Positions 57,231-64,000 of a stretch of 64,000 bases of DNA are shown in pieces. Origin of the DNA: GJ-E10 sp035625725. GTDB taxonomy: Bacteria; Pseudomonadota; Gammaproteobacteria; Burkholderiales; Burkholderiaceae_F. Each line of letters begins with the position of its first letter. Position 1 is the stretch's first letter. Where the stretch lies: assembly GCA_035625725.1 (NCBI GenBank), contig DASPPB010000064.1, positions 1 to 64,000 of the forward strand, given 5' to 3'. The position numbers and the translations under genes are program-made. The notes under the pieces are model-generated. The model had not been told where the DNA came from. It searched no databases and worked only from the letters and a program-made list of their open reading frames with translations.

Positions 57231-58562
57231 TCAGGCGCCAGCGCATTGCCCAGCGCCCGCCGCAGGCAGCGCACTGCCGCGTGCGTTGGCCTCCGCGATG
57301 CAGCGCCGCCGCATCGGTGCGAGCACCCACTTGGCGACGATGCCCGCGGTGATCGCAATCGCGGCGCAGACAAAGAAAACGAGATTCCAGTTGCCCTGGG
57401 CGGAGATCACCGAAGCCAGCGGAACGAGCAAGGATCCCATGCCCTTCGCGGTATAGAGCGTCCCCACGTTCGTCGCGGCATTTTTCACGCCAAAGGTATC
57501 GGCACACAGCGCCGGGAAAATCGAAAAGATTTCGCCCCAGCACAGAAAGACAAAGGCGGCAAAGATCACAAAGCCCGCGGGGTGCCGTCCAAAGGCCAAC
57601 AGTCCCAGCAGCGCCAGGCCTTCTCCGACGAAAACCAGCAGCATCGTACTTTCCCGACCCAGCCAGTCCGAGATAAAGCCGCACAAGGGACGCGTCAGGC
57701 CATTGGCGAGATTGTCAATCATCACCGTGAGCGTCAAAAACGGCAGGCTGGCGGCCCCCAGGATGCTCACCGGCAAATCCGCGAGGCCGTAGTCCTTGGC
57801 GATCGGTCCGATCTGGGCGGCAGCCATCAGACCCCCGGCCGCCACCGCAACAAACAGCGCGTAGGTGAGCCAGAAGACCGGCGTGCGCAACATCTGGCCG
57901 AGACTGTAGTCGATCTTCGTGAGTACGACCCGGGCGGCGGCGACTACTCCCGGGGGTGGGTTGGGTTTGATCAGGAACAATGAAATGACAAGGATGCACG
58001 CTCCTTGCAAAATGCCAAAGAAAAAAAATGTCTGCTCATAGCCCGAGGCCCGGATCATGTTGCCGATCGGGATCACCGTGAGCGCCGAGCCCGCTCCAAA
58101 GCCCGCGGCTGTCAGTCCGGCGGCCAGTCCGCGCTTGTCCGGAAACCACTTCACCGCGTTGGCCATACAGGTGCCGTACACGCAACCGGCGCCCAGACCC
58201 GCAATGACGGCAGCCGCGTAGAGTTGCCTGAGGGAGTCGGCCCACGAATCGAGCACCCAACCGAACGCGGCCAACACCGCGCCGGCCGCGACAACGGGGC
58301 GCGGACCCAGCCTGTCAACCAGCCAGCCCTCGACCGGCACCAACCAGGTTTCGATAATCACAAAAATCGAGAACGAAAGCTGGATGGCGGACAGGCCAAA
58401 GTGGTGCCGCTCCTGCAGCGGATTGACAAACAAGGTCCACCCGTACTGCAGATTGGCGACCAACGCCATGCAAACGATGCCCAGGGCCAGTTGCAGCCAT
58501 CGAAAAGAGTCGGCCCGAGGAACCGGGCTGCCCGAGGAGAGATTCGTTGCGCCGCCAGGCAT
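57231..58562 (-). CDS. oxlT: OxlT-like oxalate/formate antiporter (MFS)
   Basis: 443 residues with 12 membrane helices. 'ALVANLQYGWTLFVNPLQER' and 'LSFSIFVIIETWLVPVEGWL' followed by 'VDRLGPRPVVAAGAVL' are typical of the OxlT group. A Lys in 'GTLYTAKGMGSLLVPLAS' lies where OxlT has its substrate-binding Lys355 (my alignment by eye). The ATG at 58562 is chosen. With frc nearby, oxalate/formate exchange is the most likely role, but other members carry different carboxylates. Confidence 0.87.
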   Translation of the reverse strand: MPGGATNLSSGSPVPRADSFRWLQLALGIVCMALVANLQYGWTLFVNPLQERHHFGLSAIQLSFSIFVIIETWLVPVEGWLVDRLGPRPVVAAGAVLAAFGWVLDSWADSLRQLYAAAVIAGLGAGCVYGTCMANAVKWFPDKRGLAAGLTAAGFGAGSALTVIPIGNMIRASGYEQTFFFFGILQGACILVISLFLIKPNPPPGVVAAARVVLTKIDYSLGQMLRTPVFWLTYALFVAVAAGGLMAAAQIGPIAKDYGLADLPVSILGAASLPFLTLTVMIDNLANGLTRPLCGFISDWLGRESTMLLVFVGEGLALLGLLAFGRHPAGFVIFAAFVFLCWGEIFSIFPALCADTFGVKNAATNVGTLYTAKGMGSLLVPLASVISAQGNWNLVFFVCAAIAITAGIVAKWVLAPMRRRCIAEANARGSALPAAGAGQCAGA

Positions 58563-58990
58563 CTGTTGTTCTCGCTCCGAAATATTCTTCGTGCCCGCTC
58601 GTCCCCACGGCTCGCGGAACTCGGGCGCGCACACACTACCCGGCCCCGCTGATGAATGCGCTTGACCGCGGTCAATTGCTGCAGCGCCAGAACACCGGTC
58701 CTTGGTCGTGTCACCCCGATTTTTTGCCGATCATCGTTGCGTCGGCTTCGCAAGAACGCGCGGGCTTGCCGCCCGGGGAGTCCTGAGGGCGCGACGTCCA
58801 GGAGCGCGTCGACTCGGCTCGCAACTTTCGGCTCCGCCTCGGGGCGACGTCTCGATTGGCCAGCAGGAGGCTCCGTCCGAAGCCCTCGGTGCATGGCGCG
58901 GTCTGATCACGCCCGGGGCGCGCCGGGAGGTGCGATGATCGCCGCATCGGCGGCCACAGATTGCCGCCGCTTCCTGGCTCGAGGCACGCA
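58563..58990. other. Divergent oxlT/hyi control region
   Basis: 428 bases without a credible gene (open frames here have no ribosome site and poor composition). It contains the Fnr-type box at 58662-58675. In many bacteria gcl stands before hyi; here there is none. Confidence 0.6.
58662..58675. promoter_or_regulatory. Fnr-type box between oxlT and hyi
   Basis: TTGACCGCGGTCAA, a perfect 14-base palindrome fitting TTGA-N6-TCAA, 100 bases before oxlT and 316 before hyi. Best copy of the three boxes. Confidence 0.75.
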
Positions 58991-59770
58991 ATGCCCAGAT
59001 TCGCTGCCAACCTCACCATGCTCTTTACCGAGGTCGAGTTCACCGACCGCTTTGCGGCCGCTGCCCGTGCCGGCTTTCGCGCGGTGGAGTATCTCTTCCC
59101 CTATGCCTACCCGAAGAACCAGCTTGCCGAGATACTGCAGGCCTGCGGGCTCGAGCAGGTCCTGCACAACATGCCCGCGGGCGACTGGGCCAAGGGAGAG
59201 CGCGGCATTGCGGCGCTGCCGGGACGAGTCGGAGAGTTTCAAGACGCCGTGGGAACAGCAATCGAATACGCCACAGCGCTGGGTTGCCGGCAGCTCAACT
59301 GCCTGGCGGGCATCCGGCCGCTCGGTGTTGCGGCGGAAAAACTGCACGAGACCTTCGTCGCCAACCTGCGCTTTGCCGCGCAGCAATGCAAGGCCGCAGG
59401 CATACGGGTGCTGGTCGAAGCGATCAACACCCGTGACGTTCCGGGTTTTTGCGTTTGCGGGACGCAACAGACCTTGGATCTGATCGATGCGACCGGAAGC
59501 GACAATGTCTTCGCGCAGTACGACGTCTATCATATGCAGCGCATGGAAGGCGAACTGGCCGCGACCATACAAAAGCACTTGTCGCGCATCGCCCATATTC
59601 AGATTGCCGACAATCCCGGGCGCAACGAGCCGGGTACTGGCGAGATCAATTTTTCGTTTCTCTTCGCGTTGCTGGACCGCATCGGCTACGCGGGTTGGGT
59701 CGGCTGCGAGTACAAGCCCCGCCTCACGACCGCCGAGGGTCTGGGCTGGTGGACCCCATGGCGCGGTTAG
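58991..59770 (+). CDS. hyi: Hydroxypyruvate isomerase
   Basis: 259 residues, a TIM-barrel of the xylose-isomerase-like family. It interconverts hydroxypyruvate and tartronate semialdehyde. 'PRFAANLTMLFTEVEFTDRF' and 'GFRAVEYLFPYAYPKNQLAE' are the classical start; metal-binding Glu and Asp are in 'LVEAINTRDVPGF' and 'AQYDVYHMQRMEG', with 'IQIADNPGRNEPGTGEINFS'. The ATG at 58991 is chosen. glxR follows 63 bases later. Confidence 0.95.
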   Translation: MPRFAANLTMLFTEVEFTDRFAAAARAGFRAVEYLFPYAYPKNQLAEILQACGLEQVLHNMPAGDWAKGERGIAALPGRVGEFQDAVGTAIEYATALGCRQLNCLAGIRPLGVAAEKLHETFVANLRFAAQQCKAAGIRVLVEAINTRDVPGFCVCGTQQTLDLIDATGSDNVFAQYDVYHMQRMEGELAATIQKHLSRIAHIQIADNPGRNEPGTGEINFSFLFALLDRIGYAGWVGCEYKPRLTTAEGLGWWTPWRG

Positions 59771-59833
59771 CGCGGCGCTCGGTCGAATCGGCAGCCAGCG
59801 CCAAAAGTCGAGATGCACGCAGCGGAGGCGGCC

Positions 59834-60727
59834 TTGAGCAAGATCGGATTTGTCGGGCTGGGCATCATGGGCACGCCGATGGCAGGGCACCTGCTTCGCG
59901 CGGCTCACGAACTGTATGCGTACAACATCCGCAGATTTCCGCAGTCCCTGCTCGACGCGGGGGCCCGGCGGTGCGCCAGCGGCAGGGAGGTGGCGCGAAA
60001 CGCCGAACTCGTCATCACGATGTTGCCCGACACGCCGCAAGTGCAGTCGGCGCTGTTCGATCCGGATGGCATCGCGGAGGGTCTCACGCCCGGCAAGATC
60101 GTCGTCGACATGAGCTCGATCTCGCCGATTGCCACCAAGGAATTTGCCAAGCGCGTCGAGGATCTGGGGTGTCAATACCTCGATGCGCCGGTCTCCGGAG
60201 GGGAAACGGGCGCCAAGGCCGCAACGCTCTCGATCATGGTCGGCGGCGCGGAGCGCACGTTCGCAGCGGTCAGACCCATCTTTGAGCTGATGGGCAAGAA
60301 CATCACGCTGGTGGGCGAAAACGGCGCCGGCCAGACGGCCAAAGTCGCAAATCAGATCATCGTGGCCCTGACGATCGAGGCCGTGGCCGAGGCGCTGCTG
60401 TTTGCGGCCAAAGCCGGGGCCGACCCGCGCAAGGTGCGCGCCGCCCTCATGGGCGGCTTTGCGTCGTCCAAGATCTTGGAGGTACACGGCGAGCGCATGC
60501 TCAAGCGGGCCTTCGAACCGGGTTTTCGTATCGAACTGCACCAGAAGGACTTGAACCTCGCCTTGACGGGTGCGCGTGCGCTCGGGCTTTCGCTGCCCAA
60601 CACTGCGAGCACACAGGAACTGTTTAACGCCTGCGTCGCGCGCGGAGGCAAGGCGTGGGATCATTCGGCGCTCGTGCGGGCGCTGGAAGCTCTGGCCAAT
60701 TTCGAGATCGGCCCGAGCGCCGATTAA
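59834..60727 (+). CDS. glxR: Tartronate semialdehyde reductase (2-hydroxy-3-oxopropionate reductase)
   Basis: 297 residues. Reduces tartronate semialdehyde to D-glycerate. 'KIGFVGLGIMGTPMAGHLLR' binds NAD(P)H; 'DAPVSGGETGAKAATLSIMV' and the catalytic Lys in 'GQTAKVANQIIVAL' are intact. I use the TTG at 59834 because GGAGG lies just before it and the protein then begins 'MSKIGFVG', as relatives do; the ATG at 59813 lacks a ribosome site. Confidence 0.94.
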   Translation: MSKIGFVGLGIMGTPMAGHLLRAAHELYAYNIRRFPQSLLDAGARRCASGREVARNAELVITMLPDTPQVQSALFDPDGIAEGLTPGKIVVDMSSISPIATKEFAKRVEDLGCQYLDAPVSGGETGAKAATLSIMVGGAERTFAAVRPIFELMGKNITLVGENGAGQTAKVANQIIVALTIEAVAEALLFAAKAGADPRKVRAALMGGFASSKILEVHGERMLKRAFEPGFRIELHQKDLNLALTGARALGLSLPNTASTQELFNACVARGGKAWDHSALVRALEALANFEIGPSAD

Positions 60728-60804
60728 GGCCGCGGCGGCCTCTGGCGCGTTCGCAAACGCGGGGTCCCATCGAAAATGCGCCCGTCGACCGTCGCAACCA
60801 AAAC

Positions 60805-62100
60805 ATGACACCGCCGCCGCGCGAGTTGTTGCACCGGTTGTTCCTGGCGGCCATCGAATCGGCGCAACCTGCATTGCGCGTTCCGCGCCACTTGCCTGCT
60901 CCTGCGCGCGGGCGAACCATTGTGGTCGGTGCCGGCAAAGCTGCCGCGGCCATGGCGCGCGCGGTCGAACAGGCTTGGCCGCAACCGCTCAGCGGCCTCG
61001 TGGTCACACGCTACGGTTACGCGGTGCCGTGCGAACGCATCGAAATTGTGCAGGCCGCGCATCCGCTGCCTGACACCGCAGGACTGGATGCGGCCCAGCG
61101 CATACTGGCGATGGTGCGAGGACTCCGGGCCGATGACCTCGTCCTTTGTCTGATTTCGGGTGGTGGATCGGCGCTGCTGCCAGCTCCCCTGGCGCCTGTG
61201 ACCCTCGCGCACAAACAAGCCGTCCATCGCGCCATGCTGCGCTCGGGCGCCAGCATCAGCGAAGTCAACTGCGTGCGCCGGCATCTCTCCGCCGTCAAGG
61301 GCGGCAAATTGGCGGCGGCGTGCCACCCGGCACGGGTCGTTACCCTCGCCATATCGGACGTTCCCGGGGACCATCCGGCGGACATCGCCTCGGGCCCGAC
61401 CGTTGCGGACCCGACGACGTGCGCCGATGCTCTTGCCATCCTCGAGCGCTATCGAATCCCGGCGCCGGAAGAAGTCCTCGAAGTGCTGCGAAGCGGGCAA
61501 GGCGAATCGATCAAACCCGGCGACGCGCGACTGCGTGCCTGCCGATTGGAGCTCATCGCAACTGCGCAGATGGCGCTGGAGGCGGCGGCGCACTGCGCGG
61601 CCGAAACGGGAATCCGCGCCCACATTTTGAGCGACCGGCTCGAAGGCGAGGCGCGTGAGATGGGCAAAGTGCTCGCCGCAATCGTCCTGCAAGTGGCAAG
61701 ACGCGCGCAGCCCTTCGCGCCGCCTTGCGTCCTGCTCTCGGGCGGCGAGGCGACAGTCACAGTTCGTGGCGCGGGCCGCGGCGGCCGAAACGTCGAGTTT
61801 CTGCTCTCCCTGGGTGTGGCCCTTGGCGGCGAGGAGTGCGTGCACGCAATTGCCGGTGACACCGACGGTGTCGACGGCACGGAAGAAATCGCCGGTGCCT
61901 ATTTGGGGCCCGAGTCGCTCGGGCGCGCCCGGGCGCTGGGGCGCAACGCGCTCGACGATCTTGCCCGCAACGATGCGCACAGCTTCTTCGAGGCACTGGG
62001 CGATTCGGTGATCACGGGCCCGACGCACACCAATGTCAACGATTTTCGCGCGATTCTGATTCTTGCCGCAGAGCACGATCCTGCGCCGGGCGATTCGTGA
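60805..62100 (+). CDS. Glycerate 2-kinase, MOFRL family
   Basis: 431 residues. Phosphorylates D-glycerate to 2-phosphoglycerate, ending the glyoxylate-to-glycolysis route started by hyi and glxR. 'TIVVGAGKAAAAMARAVEQA', 'LCLISGGGSALLPAPLAPVT', 'VRRHLSAVKGGKLAAACHPA' and the MOFRL end 'AIAGDTDGVDGTEEIAGAYL' are diagnostic (GckA/TtuD type). The ATG at 60805 is chosen over an extension into glxR. Last gene of the hyi operon. Confidence 0.94.
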   Translation: MTPPPRELLHRLFLAAIESAQPALRVPRHLPAPARGRTIVVGAGKAAAAMARAVEQAWPQPLSGLVVTRYGYAVPCERIEIVQAAHPLPDTAGLDAAQRILAMVRGLRADDLVLCLISGGGSALLPAPLAPVTLAHKQAVHRAMLRSGASISEVNCVRRHLSAVKGGKLAAACHPARVVTLAISDVPGDHPADIASGPTVADPTTCADALAILERYRIPAPEEVLEVLRSGQGESIKPGDARLRACRLELIATAQMALEAAAHCAAETGIRAHILSDRLEGEAREMGKVLAAIVLQVARRAQPFAPPCVLLSGGEATVTVRGAGRGGRNVEFLLSLGVALGGEECVHAIAGDTDGVDGTEEIAGAYLGPESLGRARALGRNALDDLARNDAHSFFEALGDSVITGPTHTNVNDFRAILILAAEHDPAPGDS

Positions 62101-62181
62101 ACGCAAGTGGCGAACACCCACCTCGGCCTGCGGGAGGCGCACGTGCACGCCCGTGCAAGGCCGGCAGCGCCGCTCCTTGGC

Positions 62182-63162
62182 CTAGCGCCCGCGCTCGCTC
62201 GCGGGCGGGTGGGCAACGACGGCTCCCGGCGTATCGGCGGCAAGCCGTCCGTGGCGCAGCCACTGGAGTGGAATTTGCCAAAGACTCGCCGCGTGGCGAC
62301 CGTGAAAAAACGAAAAATGCCCGATGCGCGCCTGCGCGACGGACTGCGGTGCAATCCGCAGGTGTGTTGCCTGGCTCCGAGGAAAGTAGCCCAGCAGCCG
62401 TTCGGTTGCTGGCGCGGTCCCGAACTCGTCGTCGGTGACGCTCAGCGCCAAGATGGCAGCGGTGACGCTGGCAAAGGGCCGCATGAGCGCCTGCCACTCG
62501 GCGCGCGAGCCCTTGCCGCGTGCAGCCGGTACAAAACGTCTGCCGGCTCGGCTCCAATCGCGCACGACGCCCCGCGGCGTATCCTCGAGCCAACCGAGGC
62601 GTCGACCCGGAAAATAGCCCACGAGCGCTGTGAGCGCCGGCATGAACCAGTGCCACTTCACCAGCATCCGGTAGCGCTTTTCGGGAGCATAGTCGCGCCA
62701 GTACGCGTGCTGCGCGCCCACCGTGACGATGCGGCGAATCCGATCGCTGGAGCGCGCAAAACCGATTACAAACCCGCCGATGCTGTGGGCAACAACGTCG
62801 ATCGGCTGGCCCGGAAAAGTGCGCTGGGCATACTGCAGCATGGCCTCGAAATCGAGGCTACCCCAGTCGCTCCACGAGGCCTCAAAGCCGCGCAACGAAC
62901 GTGGGCGTGAGGCGCCGATGCCGCGATAGTCGTACGTGACGACGTCGAAGCCTTCGTTGAACAAAAATTCCGCAAACGCAGCGTAGTAGCTGCAGCGCAC
63001 GGAGGTTGCGGCGTTCACGATGACGACGGAACGCGTCAACCCCGCACCCTCAGAGTGGCGCCAGACGAACGCACCCAGCGCATAGCCGTCGGCGGCGCGC
63101 ACCGCCACCGACTCCGGGCCGGCCGACGGCGCGCCGGGCGGCAACGTTCGCCCGGGCGGCAT
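62182..63162 (-). CDS. Alpha/beta hydrolase
   Basis: 326 residues. The fold is seen in 'VVTYDYRGIGASRPRSLRGF' and the nucleophile elbow 'VVAHSIGGFVIGF' (Ser in AHSIGG). 'LALSVTDDEFGT' likely holds the acid residue, and the His is in 'RIGHFSFFHGRH'. It resembles a group of predicted hydrolases found in proteobacteria with unknown substrate. It lies 20 bases after the DUF1993 gene and is convergent with the kinase gene. Confidence 0.85.
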   Translation of the reverse strand: MPPGRTLPPGAPSAGPESVAVRAADGYALGAFVWRHSEGAGLTRSVVIVNAATSVRCSYYAAFAEFLFNEGFDVVTYDYRGIGASRPRSLRGFEASWSDWGSLDFEAMLQYAQRTFPGQPIDVVAHSIGGFVIGFARSSDRIRRIVTVGAQHAYWRDYAPEKRYRMLVKWHWFMPALTALVGYFPGRRLGWLEDTPRGVVRDWSRAGRRFVPAARGKGSRAEWQALMRPFASVTAAILALSVTDDEFGTAPATERLLGYFPRSQATHLRIAPQSVAQARIGHFSFFHGRHAASLWQIPLQWLRHGRLAADTPGAVVAHPPASERGR

Positions 63163-63182
63163 GGACGTGAGGGCAGCCGCGC

Positions 63183-63689
63183 CTACACCTTGCCCAGGAA
63201 GTCGCGCTTGCCGAGCTCCACGCCGTTGTGCCGAAGGATGTCGTAGGCCGTCACGACGTGGAAATAAAAATTGGGAAGCGCAAAGCCCGTGAGGTATTGC
63301 ATTCCGCTGAATGTCACCTCCTCGCCCCGCAGTGTGAGCTTGATGCTGCGCTCTTCCGACCCGTTGATACGATCGGCGGGCAGCGATTCCATGAAGGCGA
63401 TGACTTTCGCGATGCGTTGCTGCAATTCGGAAAAGCTCTGCTCCGTATCTTCGTGCTTGGGCACCTCCTCACCGGCGAGTCGGGCCGCGGCCCCCTTAGC
63501 CGTATCGCACGCGATCTGAACCTGGCGCGTGAGCGCGAACATGTCGGGGAATAGTCTCGCGCCGAGCAGCGCCGCAGGGTCGATTTTTCTTGCCAAAGCG
63601 TGGTTCTCCGCTTTGCTAAGAATCAACGCAAGACTCCGGAGCGTGTGTGCAAAGCGAGGCACGCTCGCCGTGTGCATGGTGATGGACAT
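63183..63689 (-). CDS. DUF1993 family protein
   Basis: 168 residues. 'PRFAHTLRSLALILSKAENH' at the start, 'AALLGARLFPDMFALTRQVQ', 'ASDTAKGAAARLAGEEVPKH'-type segment and 'LPNFYFHVVTAYDILRHNGV' with 'GKRDFLG' at the end match DUF1993 proteins, small helical cytoplasmic proteins resembling DinB-like bundles. Function unknown. Cotranscribed with the hydrolase by spacing. Confidence 0.88.
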   Translation of the reverse strand: MSITMHTASVPRFAHTLRSLALILSKAENHALARKIDPAALLGARLFPDMFALTRQVQIACDTAKGAAARLAGEEVPKHEDTEQSFSELQQRIAKVIAFMESLPADRINGSEERSIKLTLRGEEVTFSGMQYLTGFALPNFYFHVVTAYDILRHNGVELGKRDFLGKV

Positions 63690-63783
63690 GTTGGCAACTC
63701 CGTCAGCGGATCAAGGGGGCTCATTTTGCCAAAGAACCGCGGGGCCAACCCGTGCGCCGGCTGCACGCCGGCGCGGGCGGAAA

Positions 63784-64000
63784 TCAAAGGATTACGGGGC
63801 GATCCGCAAGCTCGTTGGTGCGCGCCTGCCCTGGCGGCAGCGCGAACTCGCGCGCCAGCAATTCGCCGACCGCGCCCACCGCACCGAGCGCTCCGGCCTC
63901 GTAGCGTCCGCTTTTGCAGTTTTCCTTCAGTTCGTGGCAGATCCGCTGCCAGGTTTGCGGATCGACGCGACGGGCGACGCCGCGATCGGCGATGATTTCC
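63784..64000 (-). CDS. TPM-domain protein (YgcG-like), 3' part
   Basis: The frame is open to the right edge; 71 residues plus stop are visible. The C-terminal segment 'EIIADRGVARRVDPQTWQRI' followed by a Gly-rich helix ('AGALGAVGAVGELL') and the end 'NELADRPVIL' matches the last third of TPM-domain (TLP18.3/Psb32-like) membrane-associated proteins. The N-terminal part lies outside the window, so the subfamily cannot be told. Confidence 0.75.
   Translation of the reverse strand, partial: EIIADRGVARRVDPQTWQRICHELKENCKSGRYEAGALGAVGAVGELLAREFALPPGQARTNELADRPVIL

Noticed and set aside
56793..57983. 396-residue plus-strand open frame opposite the tauE-like and oxlT genes
   Set aside because: Antisense shadow; composition dominated by Arg, Gln and Gly, with no family resemblance.

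Overview
The window is high-GC bacterial DNA that looks like a betaproteobacterium, probably Burkholderiales. The evidence is FlhDC master regulators together with FlhF/FlhG, the fliEFGHIJK-LMNOPQR order, and a flaG-fliD-fliS-fliT-fliK-flhX operon. I cannot name a genus. About 40 kb is one flagellar/chemotaxis supercluster and the remaining 24 kb is metabolic and envelope genes. I saw no rRNA, tRNA, insertion sequence, phage gene or CRISPR array.

Bases 1-40503, motility. The left edge has the end of flgA, then flgM and flgN behind a clear sigma-28 promoter. Leftward comes flhB-flhA-flhF-flhG-fliA-cheW-mcp, also behind a sigma-28-type promoter. A glycosylation-type island (ycgR, two tandem TPR/O-GlcNAc-transferase-like genes, a glycosyltransferase/methyltransferase hybrid) separates it from the leftward flaG-fliD-fliS-fliT-fliK2-flhX operon and a 276-residue flagellin. 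Between fliC and flhDC lies a gene-free stretch holding a sigma-28-type promoter followed about 70 bases later by a strong terminator: a candidate small RNA with an anti-Shine-Dalgarno segment. Then flhDC, motAB, cheY, a CheZ-like gene, fliE (leftward), and the rightward fliF-fliG-fliH-fliI-fliJ-fliK and fliL-fliM-fliN-fliO-fliP-fliQ-fliR sets. cheA, cheR, cheB and the rod/hook flg genes are not in the window.

Bases 40504-50900, mixed. A ThDP-dependent acetolactate-synthase-like enzyme is followed by a leftward trio (ArnC/GtrB-like glycosyltransferase, YbhN-like membrane protein, degenerate DenD-like dehydrogenase). Opposite these are UDP-glucose dehydrogenase and a UDP-glucuronate epimerase, then pyrC and an Atm1-type ABC transporter.

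Bases 50900-62100, oxalate, formate and glyoxylate metabolism. This holds a YciA-like thioesterase, fdhD, a FAH-family hydrolase, panE, formyl-CoA transferase (frc), a Crp/Fnr-type regulator, a TauE permease, an OxlT-like antiporter, and hyi-glxR-glycerate kinase. Three near-identical TTGA-N6-TCAA boxes sit upstream of panE, between frc and the regulator, and between oxlT and hyi. The regulator carries the E-xx-SR recognition motif expected for such boxes, so a single local regulon is likely. The right edge has an alpha/beta hydrolase, a DUF1993 protein and the end of a TPM-domain gene.

Four proteins look eroded at key sites: FlhG (no P-loop), CheZ (catalytic Asp and Gln replaced), the DenD-like dehydrogenase (no Tyr-xxx-Lys) and the Crp/Fnr regulator (short after its recognition helix).
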